From Candidatus Hydrogenedentota bacterium (GTDB taxonomy: Bacteria > Hydrogenedentota > Hydrogenedentia > Hydrogenedentales > JAEUWI01), in assembly GCA_016182605.1 (NCBI GenBank), contig JACPGE010000047.1:27435-91434 (forward strand): a DNA stretch of 64,000 nucleotides. The letters run 5' to 3'. Below are positions 20,357 through 29,261 of the stretch, piece by piece. Made by a program: the position numbers and the translations under genes. Position 1 is the stretch's first letter, and each line of letters begins with the position of its first letter. The notes beneath the pieces are model-generated. The model did no database searches, had not been told where the DNA came from, and saw only the letters and a list, made by a program, of their open reading frames with translations.

Positions 20357-20549
20357 TCCCCCTACACCTCGTTCGCCAGCATCTGTTCCAGGGTCTGCCG
20401 CTCGCGGATCACCCGGTAGTTCCCCGCCCCGTCCCGCAAGACTTCCGCACACACCGGAAACGCATTGTAGTTCTTTGCCGACATGCCAGAGCAGTACGCG
20501 CCCGCGCCATCAATGATCAGCACGTCCCCAATCTCCGCCTCCGGCAGGC
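20357..20549 (-). pseudogene. Displaced second copy of the lysA 3' end, in frame to its stop
   Basis: About 95% identical to 21257..21449 at a constant 900 bp offset; 9 substitutions, 7 at third codon positions and synonymous. Confidence 0.9.
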
Positions 20550-20557
20550 TTGCGCGA

Positions 20558-20899
20558 TCATGGCGCCTCGGGAAGGGCCAGTCGCTCCAACTGCGCGATC
20601 AGGGATTGAAGCTGGCCGTCCACGACCGCCCAGATCTTCGGCAACTCAATGCGCGGATAATCGTGTACCAATCGGTGTCGAAGTCCGACAATACGATCCC
20701 AGGGGATCTCGGGATGGACGCTGCGATACTCAGGCGATACCCGTGAGGCCGCTTCGCCAATGACCTGTAGTGCGTAACGCGTGGCAAGTTGCCGTTGAGG
20801 ATCCGAAACAAAGCGCTCCAATTCACCATCCCTGTTGAATTCGACCGCGTGCCTGGCATAGATGAGCATGTCCAGCACATGGGCTTCGTCACGCCACAT
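20558..20899 (-). CDS. HEPN domain (HepT-like, DUF86) toxin ribonuclease
   Basis: MWRDEAHVLDMLIYARHAVEFN...VIGEAASRVSPEYRSVHPEIPWDRIVGLRHRLVHDYPRIELPKIW; R-X4-H-X-Y motif (RHRLVHDY). Confidence 0.9.
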   Translation of the reverse strand: MWRDEAHVLDMLIYARHAVEFNRDGELERFVSDPQRQLATRYALQVIGEAASRVSPEYRSVHPEIPWDRIVGLRHRLVHDYPRIELPKIWAVVDGQLQSLIAQLERLALPEAP

Positions 20900-21203
20900 A
20901 GAGGATCTGCGCGGAGTCGAGGATGTGTTTGCGGCGTATGTAATTTTCGCTGCCCTCAACGGCCCGCTTGTCCACCACATCCACTTTCCGCCCCAGCAAA
21001 CCGCCAAGCGCCGCTTCCAAAGCGCCAAACTTGCTCAGCCACGGACCGGCGTCCTCGTCGCGGAACACCACCAGAAAATCGACATCGCTTTCTGGACTGA
21101 AATCATCCCGCGTTACCGACCCAAAAAGGGCCAGTTCAGCAACCCCGAATTCCCGGCAGATTCTGGCGATAGCTTCCGCAGGAATTTCTATGGCCGTACT
21201 CAT
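20889..21203 (-). CDS. MNT-type minimal nucleotidyltransferase antitoxin (MntA-like)
   Basis: LALFGSVTRDDFSPESDVDFLVVF nucleotidyltransferase motif; overlaps the HEPN gene. Confidence 0.9.
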   Translation of the reverse strand: MSTAIEIPAEAIARICREFGVAELALFGSVTRDDFSPESDVDFLVVFRDEDAGPWLSKFGALEAALGGLLGRKVDVVDKRAVEGSENYIRRKHILDSAQILYVA

Positions 21204-21261
21204 GATAGGCAAGCGCTCCTGCCTCAAAGTATATCACACACCGGACTCCACGCCCCGCCCC

Positions 21262-22509
21262 CTACACCTCGTTCGCCAGCATCTGTTCCAGGGTCTGCCG
21301 CTCGCGGATCACCCGGTAGTTCCCCGCCCCGTCCCGCAATACCTCCGCACACACCGGAAACGCATTGTAGTTTTTCGCCGACATGCCAGAGCAGTACGCG
21401 CCCGCGCCATCAATAATCAGCACATCCCCAATCTGCGCCTCCTGCAGACTGCGCGCTTTCGGCGTCTCGGGATCGCCCGGCGCAGGCGTGAGGATGTCCC
21501 CGCTTTCGCAGCAATGCCCCACCACCAGATAATCCACCACCTCGCCCACGCGCCCATCCTGCGTCGCCAGCGCGATCGGGTGCTGCGCGCCATAAAGACT
21601 CGGCCGCAATATCTCCGTCATCCCCGTGTCGGCCTTGATAAACCGGTAGCCTTCCGCACCCGTATGCACCACGTCCATCACCCGGCTCAGAAGCGCCCCG
21701 GCATTCGCCACCAAAAAAGTCCCCGGCTCAATCTCAAGATGCAGTTTGCGCCCGTGCGTCTGCGCGAAGGCCTCGAAACGCGGCACCACCGCCCGCCCTA
21801 TCGCCTGCATGTCCGCCGGCTTCTCTTCGGGCATGCGCGCAATCTTGTAGCCGCCACCCAGGCTCAGACGCGTCACCTCCGGCAGGCGTTCCGCTATTTC
21901 GAGCGCCATGCCCGCGCAGTGCACCCATGTCTCCGGGTCGGACCCGGAACCGATGTGGGTGTGCATGCCGGTGATGCGCAGCCCGTGCTCCGTTGCAAGA
22001 GCCCGCACCTCGGGCAACAACTCATGCCAGATCCCAAAGCTCGAAGAAGGCCCCCCCACATTCGTCCGGTTGCTGTGCCCCGAACCCAGCCCGGGATTGA
22101 TACGCACGGAGACTTCCGCACCCGGAAAAATCGCGCCGTAGGCCCGAAGCTGATTCAGCGAACACGCGTTAAACAGCACGCCCTTTGATACGAGTTCCTG
22201 GAGGTTCTTCGGCAGTTCCTGCGCCGTGATCTGGATGCGATCCGCCGGTATGCCCGCGCGCAGTGCCCGCTCCGCTTCATAGCCGCTGCTCGCGTCCATA
22301 TGCAGCCCGGATTCGTGAAAAAGGCGCAGCACCGCCGCTGTCGGCAGGGCCTTCATCGCATAACGCACCGTCAACCCAAACGCATTGGGGAAAGCAAGGG
22401 CGCTGGAGGCCATCTCCCAGAGACGCGCCGCGTCATAGACAAAGAGGGGAGTGCCATAGGTGGCGGCAAGTTCACGGGCTTCGTCGAGGCTGAGGAACGA
22501 TGGGTGCAT
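21262..22509 (-). CDS. lysA: Diaminopimelate decarboxylase-type PLP fold III enzyme
   Basis: YGTPLFVYDAARLWEMA; VRYAMKALPTAAVLRLF; GMHTHIGSGSD; CCESGDILTP; GAYCSGMSAKNYNAFP. Confidence 0.87.
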   Translation of the reverse strand: MHPSFLSLDEARELAATYGTPLFVYDAARLWEMASSALAFPNAFGLTVRYAMKALPTAAVLRLFHESGLHMDASSGYEAERALRAGIPADRIQITAQELPKNLQELVSKGVLFNACSLNQLRAYGAIFPGAEVSVRINPGLGSGHSNRTNVGGPSSSFGIWHELLPEVRALATEHGLRITGMHTHIGSGSDPETWVHCAGMALEIAERLPEVTRLSLGGGYKIARMPEEKPADMQAIGRAVVPRFEAFAQTHGRKLHLEIEPGTFLVANAGALLSRVMDVVHTGAEGYRFIKADTGMTEILRPSLYGAQHPIALATQDGRVGEVVDYLVVGHCCESGDILTPAPGDPETPKARSLQEAQIGDVLIIDGAGAYCSGMSAKNYNAFPVCAEVLRDGAGNYRVIRERQTLEQMLANEV

Positions 22510-22816
22510 GGGGCAAGCCTTTATTCGGATGCGGGTTGGCGGGACATTGGACGGCCTAAACCGCCATTTCGGGGCAGGAGCCTAACACACCCCGGCCTGC
22601 GGGTGCACATTTTCCCTTCGGAATAACCCCTAAATTGTGCGTCGCCAGTCCTTTATGTTAAGGTTAGCCAGAGACGGAATGGCCGTCTCCCCTACTTCTG
22701 CAATGCTATGCACACCATGGGAAACTGGGCACGATTGAAGACCCCTGACTGGAGGCCGGAGAAGACCCCCCGTGCGCTTGGCGGGCATGCCCCCGCCCAA
22801 AGCCCGGAGTGCCGCC

Positions 22817-24178
22817 ATGTCTAAGGCAAAATCCGAGTTTCTCTGCGAATCCTGCGGTGCCGTGAGCCCCCGCTGGGCCGGCAAATGCCCCGATTGCCAG
22901 GAGTGGAACACGATGGTGGAGCATGTGGTGGAGGAGAAAGGCAAGCACGAGCGCGCAAGTATCGTGCGCAACGCAAAACCCATCCCCGTGACCGACGGCG
23001 CCACGGCACCCCCCGCGCGCATGCGCACCGGCATCGCGGAGATGGACCGCGTCCTCGGCGGCGGTATCGTGCCGGGTTCGCTCACGCTGGTCGGTGGCGA
23101 TCCAGGCATCGGCAAATCGACCCTCATGCTCCAAATCTCCCAGCGCATCGCCGAGTCCGTGGGGCCCGTGCTCTACGTCTCCGGCGAAGAATCGTTCACT
23201 CAGGCTCAACTGCGCGCGCGGCGCCTCGGCGTCGCGACAGCCCGCCTCATGATTCTCACCGAAACGGCCGTGAACGCCATCTCCCGCACCATTCGCGAAG
23301 GCAACTTCGCCTTCGTCGTTATCGATTCCATCCAGTCCGTCTACTCCCCCGACGTCGGCGCCGTGCCCGGCAGCGTGAGCCAGGTGCGCGAATGCGCCTG
23401 CGAATTCCTGCGCGTGTCGAAGGGCGAAGACGTGCCCATCTTTCTCGTCGGCCACGTGACCAAAGACGGCGCCATCGCCGGTCCACGCATGCTCGAACAC
23501 CTCGTCGACACCGTCCTCTACTTCGAGGGCGAGGGCAAGCAGGCCTTGCGCATCCTGCGCACCACCAAGAACCGCTTCGGCTCCACCAACGAAATCGGCG
23601 TCTTCGAAATGCGCGACACCGGCCTCCACGAAGTCGCCAACCCCAGCGCACTCTTCCTCAACGAGCGCCCCGAGGGCGTGAGCGGCTCGGTCGTCTTTCC
23701 CAGCATCGAGGGCACCCGGCCCCTCCTCGTCGAAGTGCAGGCACTCGTGGGCGACGCCCACGCAGGCTCCCCCCGGCGCACCGTCACCGGCATGAACCCC
23801 AACCGCATCTCGCTCATCCTCGCCGTGCTCGAAAAACACGCCGGCCTCCACTTCTCCGATCGCGATGTCTTCGTCAATGTGGCTGGGGGCGTTAAACTGG
23901 ACGAACCTGCGGCAGACGTCGCGGCGGCGCTTGCCCTCGTCTCCAGCTTTCGCGGGGTGCCAGTGCTGGAGCACGTGGTGGCCTTTGGGGAGATTGGGCT
24001 CGCGGGCGAGATCCGCGCGGTGGACATGGCGCGTCAACGCGTGGCGGAAGCGGCCAAATTCGGATTTCAGGCCGGATTGGTTCCAAAAGCCTCCGCGCGG
24101 GATATACAGCAGGACGGGTTTGAAGTGTGGAGCGTGGCCGCCGTCGCGGATGCGCTACCCTTGGCCATGGAGGTTTAG
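22817..24178 (+). CDS. radA: DNA repair protein RadA/Sms
   Basis: CESCGAVSPRWAGKCPDCQEWNT zinc finger; GGDPGIGKSTLM; KNRFGSTNEIGVFEM. Confidence 0.96.
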   Translation: MSKAKSEFLCESCGAVSPRWAGKCPDCQEWNTMVEHVVEEKGKHERASIVRNAKPIPVTDGATAPPARMRTGIAEMDRVLGGGIVPGSLTLVGGDPGIGKSTLMLQISQRIAESVGPVLYVSGEESFTQAQLRARRLGVATARLMILTETAVNAISRTIREGNFAFVVIDSIQSVYSPDVGAVPGSVSQVRECACEFLRVSKGEDVPIFLVGHVTKDGAIAGPRMLEHLVDTVLYFEGEGKQALRILRTTKNRFGSTNEIGVFEMRDTGLHEVANPSALFLNERPEGVSGSVVFPSIEGTRPLLVEVQALVGDAHAGSPRRTVTGMNPNRISLILAVLEKHAGLHFSDRDVFVNVAGGVKLDEPAADVAAALALVSSFRGVPVLEHVVAFGEIGLAGEIRAVDMARQRVAEAAKFGFQAGLVPKASARDIQQDGFEVWSVAAVADALPLAMEV

Positions 24179-24179
24179 A

Positions 24180-25262
24180 ATGGCACGTAAACGCAAAAAG
24201 ACATCGGACGAGGCCTTCCGCGATGCATTGCTGGTCGTGGCGCCGGGCACCCTGATCCGCGAGGCCGTCAGCGCCATCATCCAGAGCGGCACCGGCGCGC
24301 TCCTCTGCTTCGGCGAGCCCCGGCGGCTGCTCAACCTTTCGGAAGGCGGCGTCATGCTCGACGAACCGGTGACCCCGCAAATCCTCTACGAACTCTCCAA
24401 AATGGACGGTGCGATCCTCCTGGACGAAACCGGCACGCGCATCCTCTCCGCGAACCGCTTCCTGAAACCAAACGCAAAAATTCACAGCGACGAAACCGGC
24501 ACGCGACACCGCACCGCCCAGCGCCTCGCCGCCCAGGCGCAGTGTGTCGTCATCGCCGTCTCCCAGCGCCGCTCCAGCGTCACCCTCTATTGCCACGACA
24601 AGCGCCACGTCCTCGACACCATCTCCACCCTCATGAACAAGGCCATGCAGGCCGTCGCCACACTCGAAAAATACATGAGCGTGCTGCACCAGGCCATGCA
24701 GGAATTGACCACCCGCGAATTTCAGGACGTCGTTACTATTTTCGACGTGTGCAAAGCCATTCAGCGCACGGAAATGGTCGTCCGCATCGCAAAGGAAATC
24801 GAACCCTATATCCTCGAACTGGGCACCGAAGGCCGCCTCATCGATCTACAGCTTCGCGAACTGCTCCTCCCCGTCCAGGAAGCCAAGCTCGTCGTGAAAG
24901 ACTACGCCCGCGACAAACCCGGCGCCTCCGGCAAAACCGCCCTGGATAAAGTCAGCGTCATCCCGCAACAAGACCTGCTCCACCTCGGCAATATCAGCCA
25001 GGCACTGGGCTATGGCCCCAACCTGCGCAGCATCGACACCTACCTGTCCCCCCGGGGTTACCGCGTGCTGACCGCGACGCACCGCCTGCAGCCCCAGATC
25101 ATCGAAAACCTCGTCATGCGCTTCGGCAGCCTCCAGGCCGTCATGCGCGCGCCGAAGGATGACCTGGTGGAGGTCGACGGCGTCGGCGAAGTCCTCGCGG
25201 AACGCGTGCGCGTCAGCCTGAACCTCCTGCGGAACCAACTGGTGGTGGATGAACGGAGATAA
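24180..25262 (+). CDS. disA: Diadenylate cyclase DisA (c-di-AMP synthase)
   Basis: ELSKMDGAILLDETGTRILSANRFLKP, DETGTRHRTAQRLAAQ (DGA and RHR motifs), C-terminal helix-hairpin-helix. Confidence 0.95.
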   Translation: MARKRKKTSDEAFRDALLVVAPGTLIREAVSAIIQSGTGALLCFGEPRRLLNLSEGGVMLDEPVTPQILYELSKMDGAILLDETGTRILSANRFLKPNAKIHSDETGTRHRTAQRLAAQAQCVVIAVSQRRSSVTLYCHDKRHVLDTISTLMNKAMQAVATLEKYMSVLHQAMQELTTREFQDVVTIFDVCKAIQRTEMVVRIAKEIEPYILELGTEGRLIDLQLRELLLPVQEAKLVVKDYARDKPGASGKTALDKVSVIPQQDLLHLGNISQALGYGPNLRSIDTYLSPRGYRVLTATHRLQPQIIENLVMRFGSLQAVMRAPKDDLVEVDGVGEVLAERVRVSLNLLRNQLVVDERR

Positions 25263-25264
25263 TC

Positions 25265-26056
25265 ATGCCTTACCTCAGCGAGTGTGAAGTCACCTCTCAC
25301 CATGAACTGTCGCCGGGACACTACCGCCTCGTGCTGCACTGCCCGGAGATCGCGCAAGACGCGCAGGCCGGCCAGTTCTGCATGCTCGAAGTGCAGCAGG
25401 GCTACTACCCCTTCCTGCGCCGCCCCATGTGCTTCGAACGCATCTTCAAAGACAGCGTCTCGATCCTCTACAAGATCGAAGGCGAAGGCACACGGCTGCT
25501 CTCGGCACTTTCGCCCGGACAGTCGATCAATGTGCAGGGGCCTCTGGGCAAACCCTTTCCGCTGGAGGCAAACCACGCGCGCCACATCATGGTGGCGGGC
25601 GGCATCGGCATCGCACCCTTCCCCGCGCTCGCCGAGGCCATCATCGCGAAACTCGGGGTCACCCCGGAGATCATCATCGCCGCGCGCACGGACTCCATGC
25701 TCCTGTGCGAACGGGAATTTCAACAGATGGGTTGCAAAATCCATCTCGCCACCGACGACGGTTCCGCAGGGCAAAAGGCTTTCGCCTCGGAGGTCCTGCG
25801 CGCCCTCGCGCCCGGACCCGATACCATCGCCTACTGTTGCGGACCCATGCCCATGATGAAGGCCACGCACCGCGTGTGCGAAGATCTCGGCGTACGCTGC
25901 CTCGCCTCCCTTGAAGCGGAAATGGCCTGCGGCGACGGCGTCTGCCTCGGCTGCGTGGTGGAGGCCAAAGTGGAGATCGAAGCGGAGCGCATGGTGCGCG
26001 TCTGTTACGACGGTCCGGTCTTCGATTCTGCATTGATCAACTGGGACAACTACTGA
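25265..26056 (+). CDS. pyrK: Dihydroorotate dehydrogenase B, electron transfer subunit
   Basis: FAD/NAD-binding pattern and C-terminal MACGDGVCLGCVVE 2Fe-2S cysteines; adjacent to pyrD. Confidence 0.9.
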   Translation: MPYLSECEVTSHHELSPGHYRLVLHCPEIAQDAQAGQFCMLEVQQGYYPFLRRPMCFERIFKDSVSILYKIEGEGTRLLSALSPGQSINVQGPLGKPFPLEANHARHIMVAGGIGIAPFPALAEAIIAKLGVTPEIIIAARTDSMLLCEREFQQMGCKIHLATDDGSAGQKAFASEVLRALAPGPDTIAYCCGPMPMMKATHRVCEDLGVRCLASLEAEMACGDGVCLGCVVEAKVEIEAERMVRVCYDGPVFDSALINWDNY

Positions 26057-26083
26057 GCGCAAGCACAGGACAGAGATTACATC

Positions 26084-27013
26084 ATGCCGGCTAATTTACA
26101 GGTAAACGTGGGCGGTCTCCTTATGAAGAACCCCGTGACCGTGGGCTCCGGAACCTTCGCCTATGGCCAGGAATACGACCGCTACTTCGATGTCTCGCGG
26201 CTCGGCGCCGTCACCACGAAAAGCCTCTCCCTCAAGCCCCGCGCGGGCAACAAACCCCCGCGTCTGGTGGAAACGCCGTCCGGCATGCTCAACGCCATCG
26301 GCCTGCAAAACGTCGGCATCGACGTCTACCTGCGCGAGAAGGCGCCCTGGCTGCGCAACAAGGGCTGCACCATCATCGGCAACATCTACGGCTACAGCCC
26401 GGAAGAATATGCCGAGCTTGCGCGCCGCCTCGAAGCCGAAGGCGCCGCGGACGCCATCGAAGCCAACCTCTCCTGCCCCAACGTCCACGATGCCCGAACC
26501 GCACGCGGCTGCACCCTCGTCGCCCAGGACCCACAGCAGGTCACTGCCTACACCCAGGCCATCCGCGCCGCCACAAAGCTCCCACTCTTCATCAAGCTCA
26601 CCCCCAACGTCCTCGACATCGCCGAGCCCGCCCTCGCCGCAGAAGCCGCCGGCGCAGACGGCATCGCCATCATCAACACCCTCCTCGGCATGGGCATCGA
26701 CCCCGAAACGCGCCGCCCCATCCTCTCCAACATCGTCGGCGGACTCAGTGGCCCCGCCATCCGGCCCGTCGCCGTTAAAATGGTCTGGGACGTCGCCAAA
26801 GTGGTCAAGATTCCCATCATCGGCATGGGCGGCATCTGCACCGCCGCAGACGCCCTGCAATTCATCCTCGCCGGCGCCACCGCCGTCGCCGTCGGCTCCT
26901 ACTCCTTCCGCCAGCCCGATGCCTCCATGAAAGTCATCGAAGGCCTCGCCGAATACTGCGAACGCCACAGCGTCGCCAACATCACCGAACTCATCGGCGC
27001 CATGAAAGTCTAG
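26084..27013 (+). CDS. pyrD: Dihydroorotate dehydrogenase B, catalytic subunit
   Basis: LMKNPVTVGSGTFAYGQEY; EANLSCPNVHDARTA; IPIIGMGGICTAADALQFILAGATAVAVGS. Confidence 0.95.
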   Translation: MPANLQVNVGGLLMKNPVTVGSGTFAYGQEYDRYFDVSRLGAVTTKSLSLKPRAGNKPPRLVETPSGMLNAIGLQNVGIDVYLREKAPWLRNKGCTIIGNIYGYSPEEYAELARRLEAEGAADAIEANLSCPNVHDARTARGCTLVAQDPQQVTAYTQAIRAATKLPLFIKLTPNVLDIAEPALAAEAAGADGIAIINTLLGMGIDPETRRPILSNIVGGLSGPAIRPVAVKMVWDVAKVVKIPIIGMGGICTAADALQFILAGATAVAVGSYSFRQPDASMKVIEGLAEYCERHSVANITELIGAMKV

Positions 27014-27019
27014 CCCGGA

Positions 27020-27115
27020 TAAATCACGGGCTCCAAACGATGTAGTCAGAACGCAGGTTCACACATATCGTTGCCTCAACTTCAAGTCTGAGAATCACAA
27101 TCAGCCCGTGATTTA
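27020..27115 (+). repeat. TIR-bounded element, family T, copy 1 (96 bp)
   Basis: TAAATCACGGGCT ... AGCCCGTGATTTA perfect 13 bp TIRs, divergent core. Confidence 0.85.
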
Positions 27116-27155
27116 GCCTGCCCACTGAACGCCAGCACCATCGTCACGCTGAGCA

Positions 27156-27251
27156 TAAATCACGGGCTCCAGCCGACGGAGACATAACTCCCACTCACAC
27201 TTGTTGTTGCCCAAACCTTGGATCCGGAAATAACAGACAGCCCGTGATTTA
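27156..27251 (+). repeat. TIR-bounded element, family T, copy 2 (96 bp)
   Basis: Same 13 bp TIRs and same right flank (GCCTGCCCASTGAACGCCAGCA) as copy 1; divergent core. Confidence 0.85.
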
Positions 27252-27515
27252 GCCTGCCCAGTGAACGCCAGCATCGACGTTGCGCTGAGCATATTTCACC
27301 ACGTTGCCAATCCGAATGCGATCCGGAGGTCGCAAAGTGGCTTGGCGTCTTTGCGTGAATCCCCTTCCTGGGATCGCCGAGTTGCACTCGGCCTTGATCC
27401 CCCTCAACTTTGCTTGCTGCCATACCGCGCCAAGCTCACCCCAGTCACGCCGCTCGGCGAGCAGCGTGCTACTATTTAGGCACGCCCCAAGTAGGCCTTC
27501 GCTCGATGAGCGCAG

Positions 27516-27647
27516 ACATTCCTGTCCGAGTCCTACAAAGGATCTTGGACATTCCTGTCCGAGTCCTACAAAGGATCTTGGACATTCCTGTCCGAGCCCA
27601 ACAAAGGATCTTGGACATTCCTGTCCGAGTCTTCCCTGGAAGCTCTT
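27516..27647. repeat. 33 bp tandem repeat, three full units plus a diverged fourth
   Basis: Unit ACATTCCTGTCCGAGTCCTACAAAGGATCTTGG; inverted single copy at about 27780..27808. Confidence 0.9.
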
Positions 27648-27965
27648 GGACATTCCGAGGTATCCCCGCTGTCGCGTTAACAAGGCGCTGCGAAGCCCCA
27701 AAGCCGTCGGCACGCCCGGTATAATCCAACGTCCCTTTCGATTGTTTGGTTTCATTTCCCCCGTCCTCGCACAGTCCCGCTCGGACAGGAATGTCCAAGA
27801 TCCTTTGGCCCGCGGTCCGCGAAGCGCCTTCCCCTTCTCCCCCCCGCTGTCATCTCGAACGAAGTGAGAGATCCCCTTTCCCTTCCCCCACCCCCGCACC
27901 TCCCATACCCGTGTTTTCACATGCTATACTTCCCCGAATCAGCAACCCCCGATAAGGAACGAACC

Positions 27966-28658
27966 GTGTCCCACCAAACCGAACTCATCACCGTGCTCGA
28001 CGTTGATACGACGGAGGAGGCCCTCCACATCATCGAGGCAAGCGCGGGCTGTGCCTGGTATAAGATCGGCTCGCAGCTCTTCACCCGCTGCGGCCCCGCC
28101 ATCGTCGAACTCGTCCTCGGCATGGGCCGCCGGGTCATGCTCGACCTCAAATACCACGACATCCCCAATACCGTGGAACACGCCGCGGCAGGCGCCACCG
28201 CCCTCGGCGCGGGCCTCTTCACCCTCCATGCCAGCGGCGGTCGCGCCATGATCGCCGCCGCACGCAAGGCCGTCGAAGGCGCCCCAACCCAGATTCTCGC
28301 AGTCACCATCCTCACCAGCTTCGACGACGCCACCCTCAAGAGCGACATCGGCCTCCACGAGACCGCCGCCCAAGCCGTGCCGCGCCTGGCGAAACTCGCC
28401 GTGGAAAGCGGCGCCCACGGCATCGTCTGTTCCCCCCAGGAAATCACCCTGGTCCGCGCCGCCGTCGGCCCCGGCCCCCTCATCGTCACCCCCGGCATCC
28501 GCCCCGCCTGGTCCACCAAAGACGACCAGGCGCGCATCATGACCCCCGCACAGGCACGCGATGCCGGCGCCTCCATGATTGTCGTCGGACGCCCCATTCT
28601 CAAGCACGCCAATCCCGCCGAAGCAGTGCGGTTGATCCAGGAGGAATTGAATTCATGA
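27966..28658 (+). CDS. pyrF: Orotidine 5'-phosphate decarboxylase
   Basis: VMLDLKYHDIPNTVEHAA; VTPGIRPAWSTKDDQARIMTPAQARDAGASMIVVGRPI; GTG start at 27966. Confidence 0.95.
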   Translation: MSHQTELITVLDVDTTEEALHIIEASAGCAWYKIGSQLFTRCGPAIVELVLGMGRRVMLDLKYHDIPNTVEHAAAGATALGAGLFTLHASGGRAMIAAARKAVEGAPTQILAVTILTSFDDATLKSDIGLHETAAQAVPRLAKLAVESGAHGIVCSPQEITLVRAAVGPGPLIVTPGIRPAWSTKDDQARIMTPAQARDAGASMIVVGRPILKHANPAEAVRLIQEELNS

Positions 28659-29245
28659 GCCAGGATTTTGTCATCGAAGCCTTCAAGGCCTGCGGCGCCC
28701 TGCTGGAAGGGCATTTCATCTACGCCAGCGGACGCCACGGTCGCCACTTCCTCCAGGCCGCACGGGTCCTCCAATTCCCCGTACACACCGAGACCCTCTG
28801 CCGCGCCATGGCGGAAAAATTCCAGGACACGCCCATCGACGTGGTCATTGGGCCCGCCACCGGCGGCATCATCCTCGCCTATGAAACCGCGCGCCACGTG
28901 GGCTGCCGCTCCGCCTTCACCGAGAAGGACGGCGAGGGCGGCTTCGCCCTCAAACGCGGCTTCGCCCTGAAACCGGGCACCCGCGTCCTCGTCGTCGAAG
29001 ACATCGTCACCACCGGCGGCTCGGTAAAGGAAACCATCGCCCACCTGCGCGGCCGCGGCGCGGAAATTGTTGGCGTCAGCGTCCTCATCGACCGCAGCGG
29101 CGGCAAAGCCGAATTCGACTGCGAATACCGGCCCCTCTGCCACTTCACGTTGGAAAGCTGGCCGGCGGACGAGGTCCCCGCCGCATTGCAGGCCATCCCC
29201 GTCACCGAGCCCGACGACCTCATCAACGCGGGGATAGCGCCATGA
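28655..29245 (+). CDS. pyrE: Orotate phosphoribosyltransferase
   Basis: DVVIGPATGGIILAYETAR; RVLVVEDIVTTGGSVKETI PRPP loop; overlaps pyrF by 4 nt. Confidence 0.95.
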   Translation: MSQDFVIEAFKACGALLEGHFIYASGRHGRHFLQAARVLQFPVHTETLCRAMAEKFQDTPIDVVIGPATGGIILAYETARHVGCRSAFTEKDGEGGFALKRGFALKPGTRVLVVEDIVTTGGSVKETIAHLRGRGAEIVGVSVLIDRSGGKAEFDCEYRPLCHFTLESWPADEVPAALQAIPVTEPDDLINAGIAP

Positions 29246-29261
29246 TTCTCAGGACCGCTGC

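Noticed and set aside
20357-20549. Free-standing short ORF at the displaced lysA tail
   Set aside because: It is the homologous 3' end of lysA without start or catalytic part, so not a separate gene.
22706-24037. 443 aa minus-strand ORF
   Set aside because: Antisense of radA, composition typical of a shadow frame.
27020-27251. CRISPR-like reading of the family T tandem copies
   Set aside because: Only two tandem units, repeats are inverted rather than direct, no cas genes nearby.
27249-27920. 223 aa minus-strand ORF with GQECPRSFVGL repeats
   Set aside because: Covers several non-coding repeat families and a TIR element; frame openness comes from the 33 bp period.
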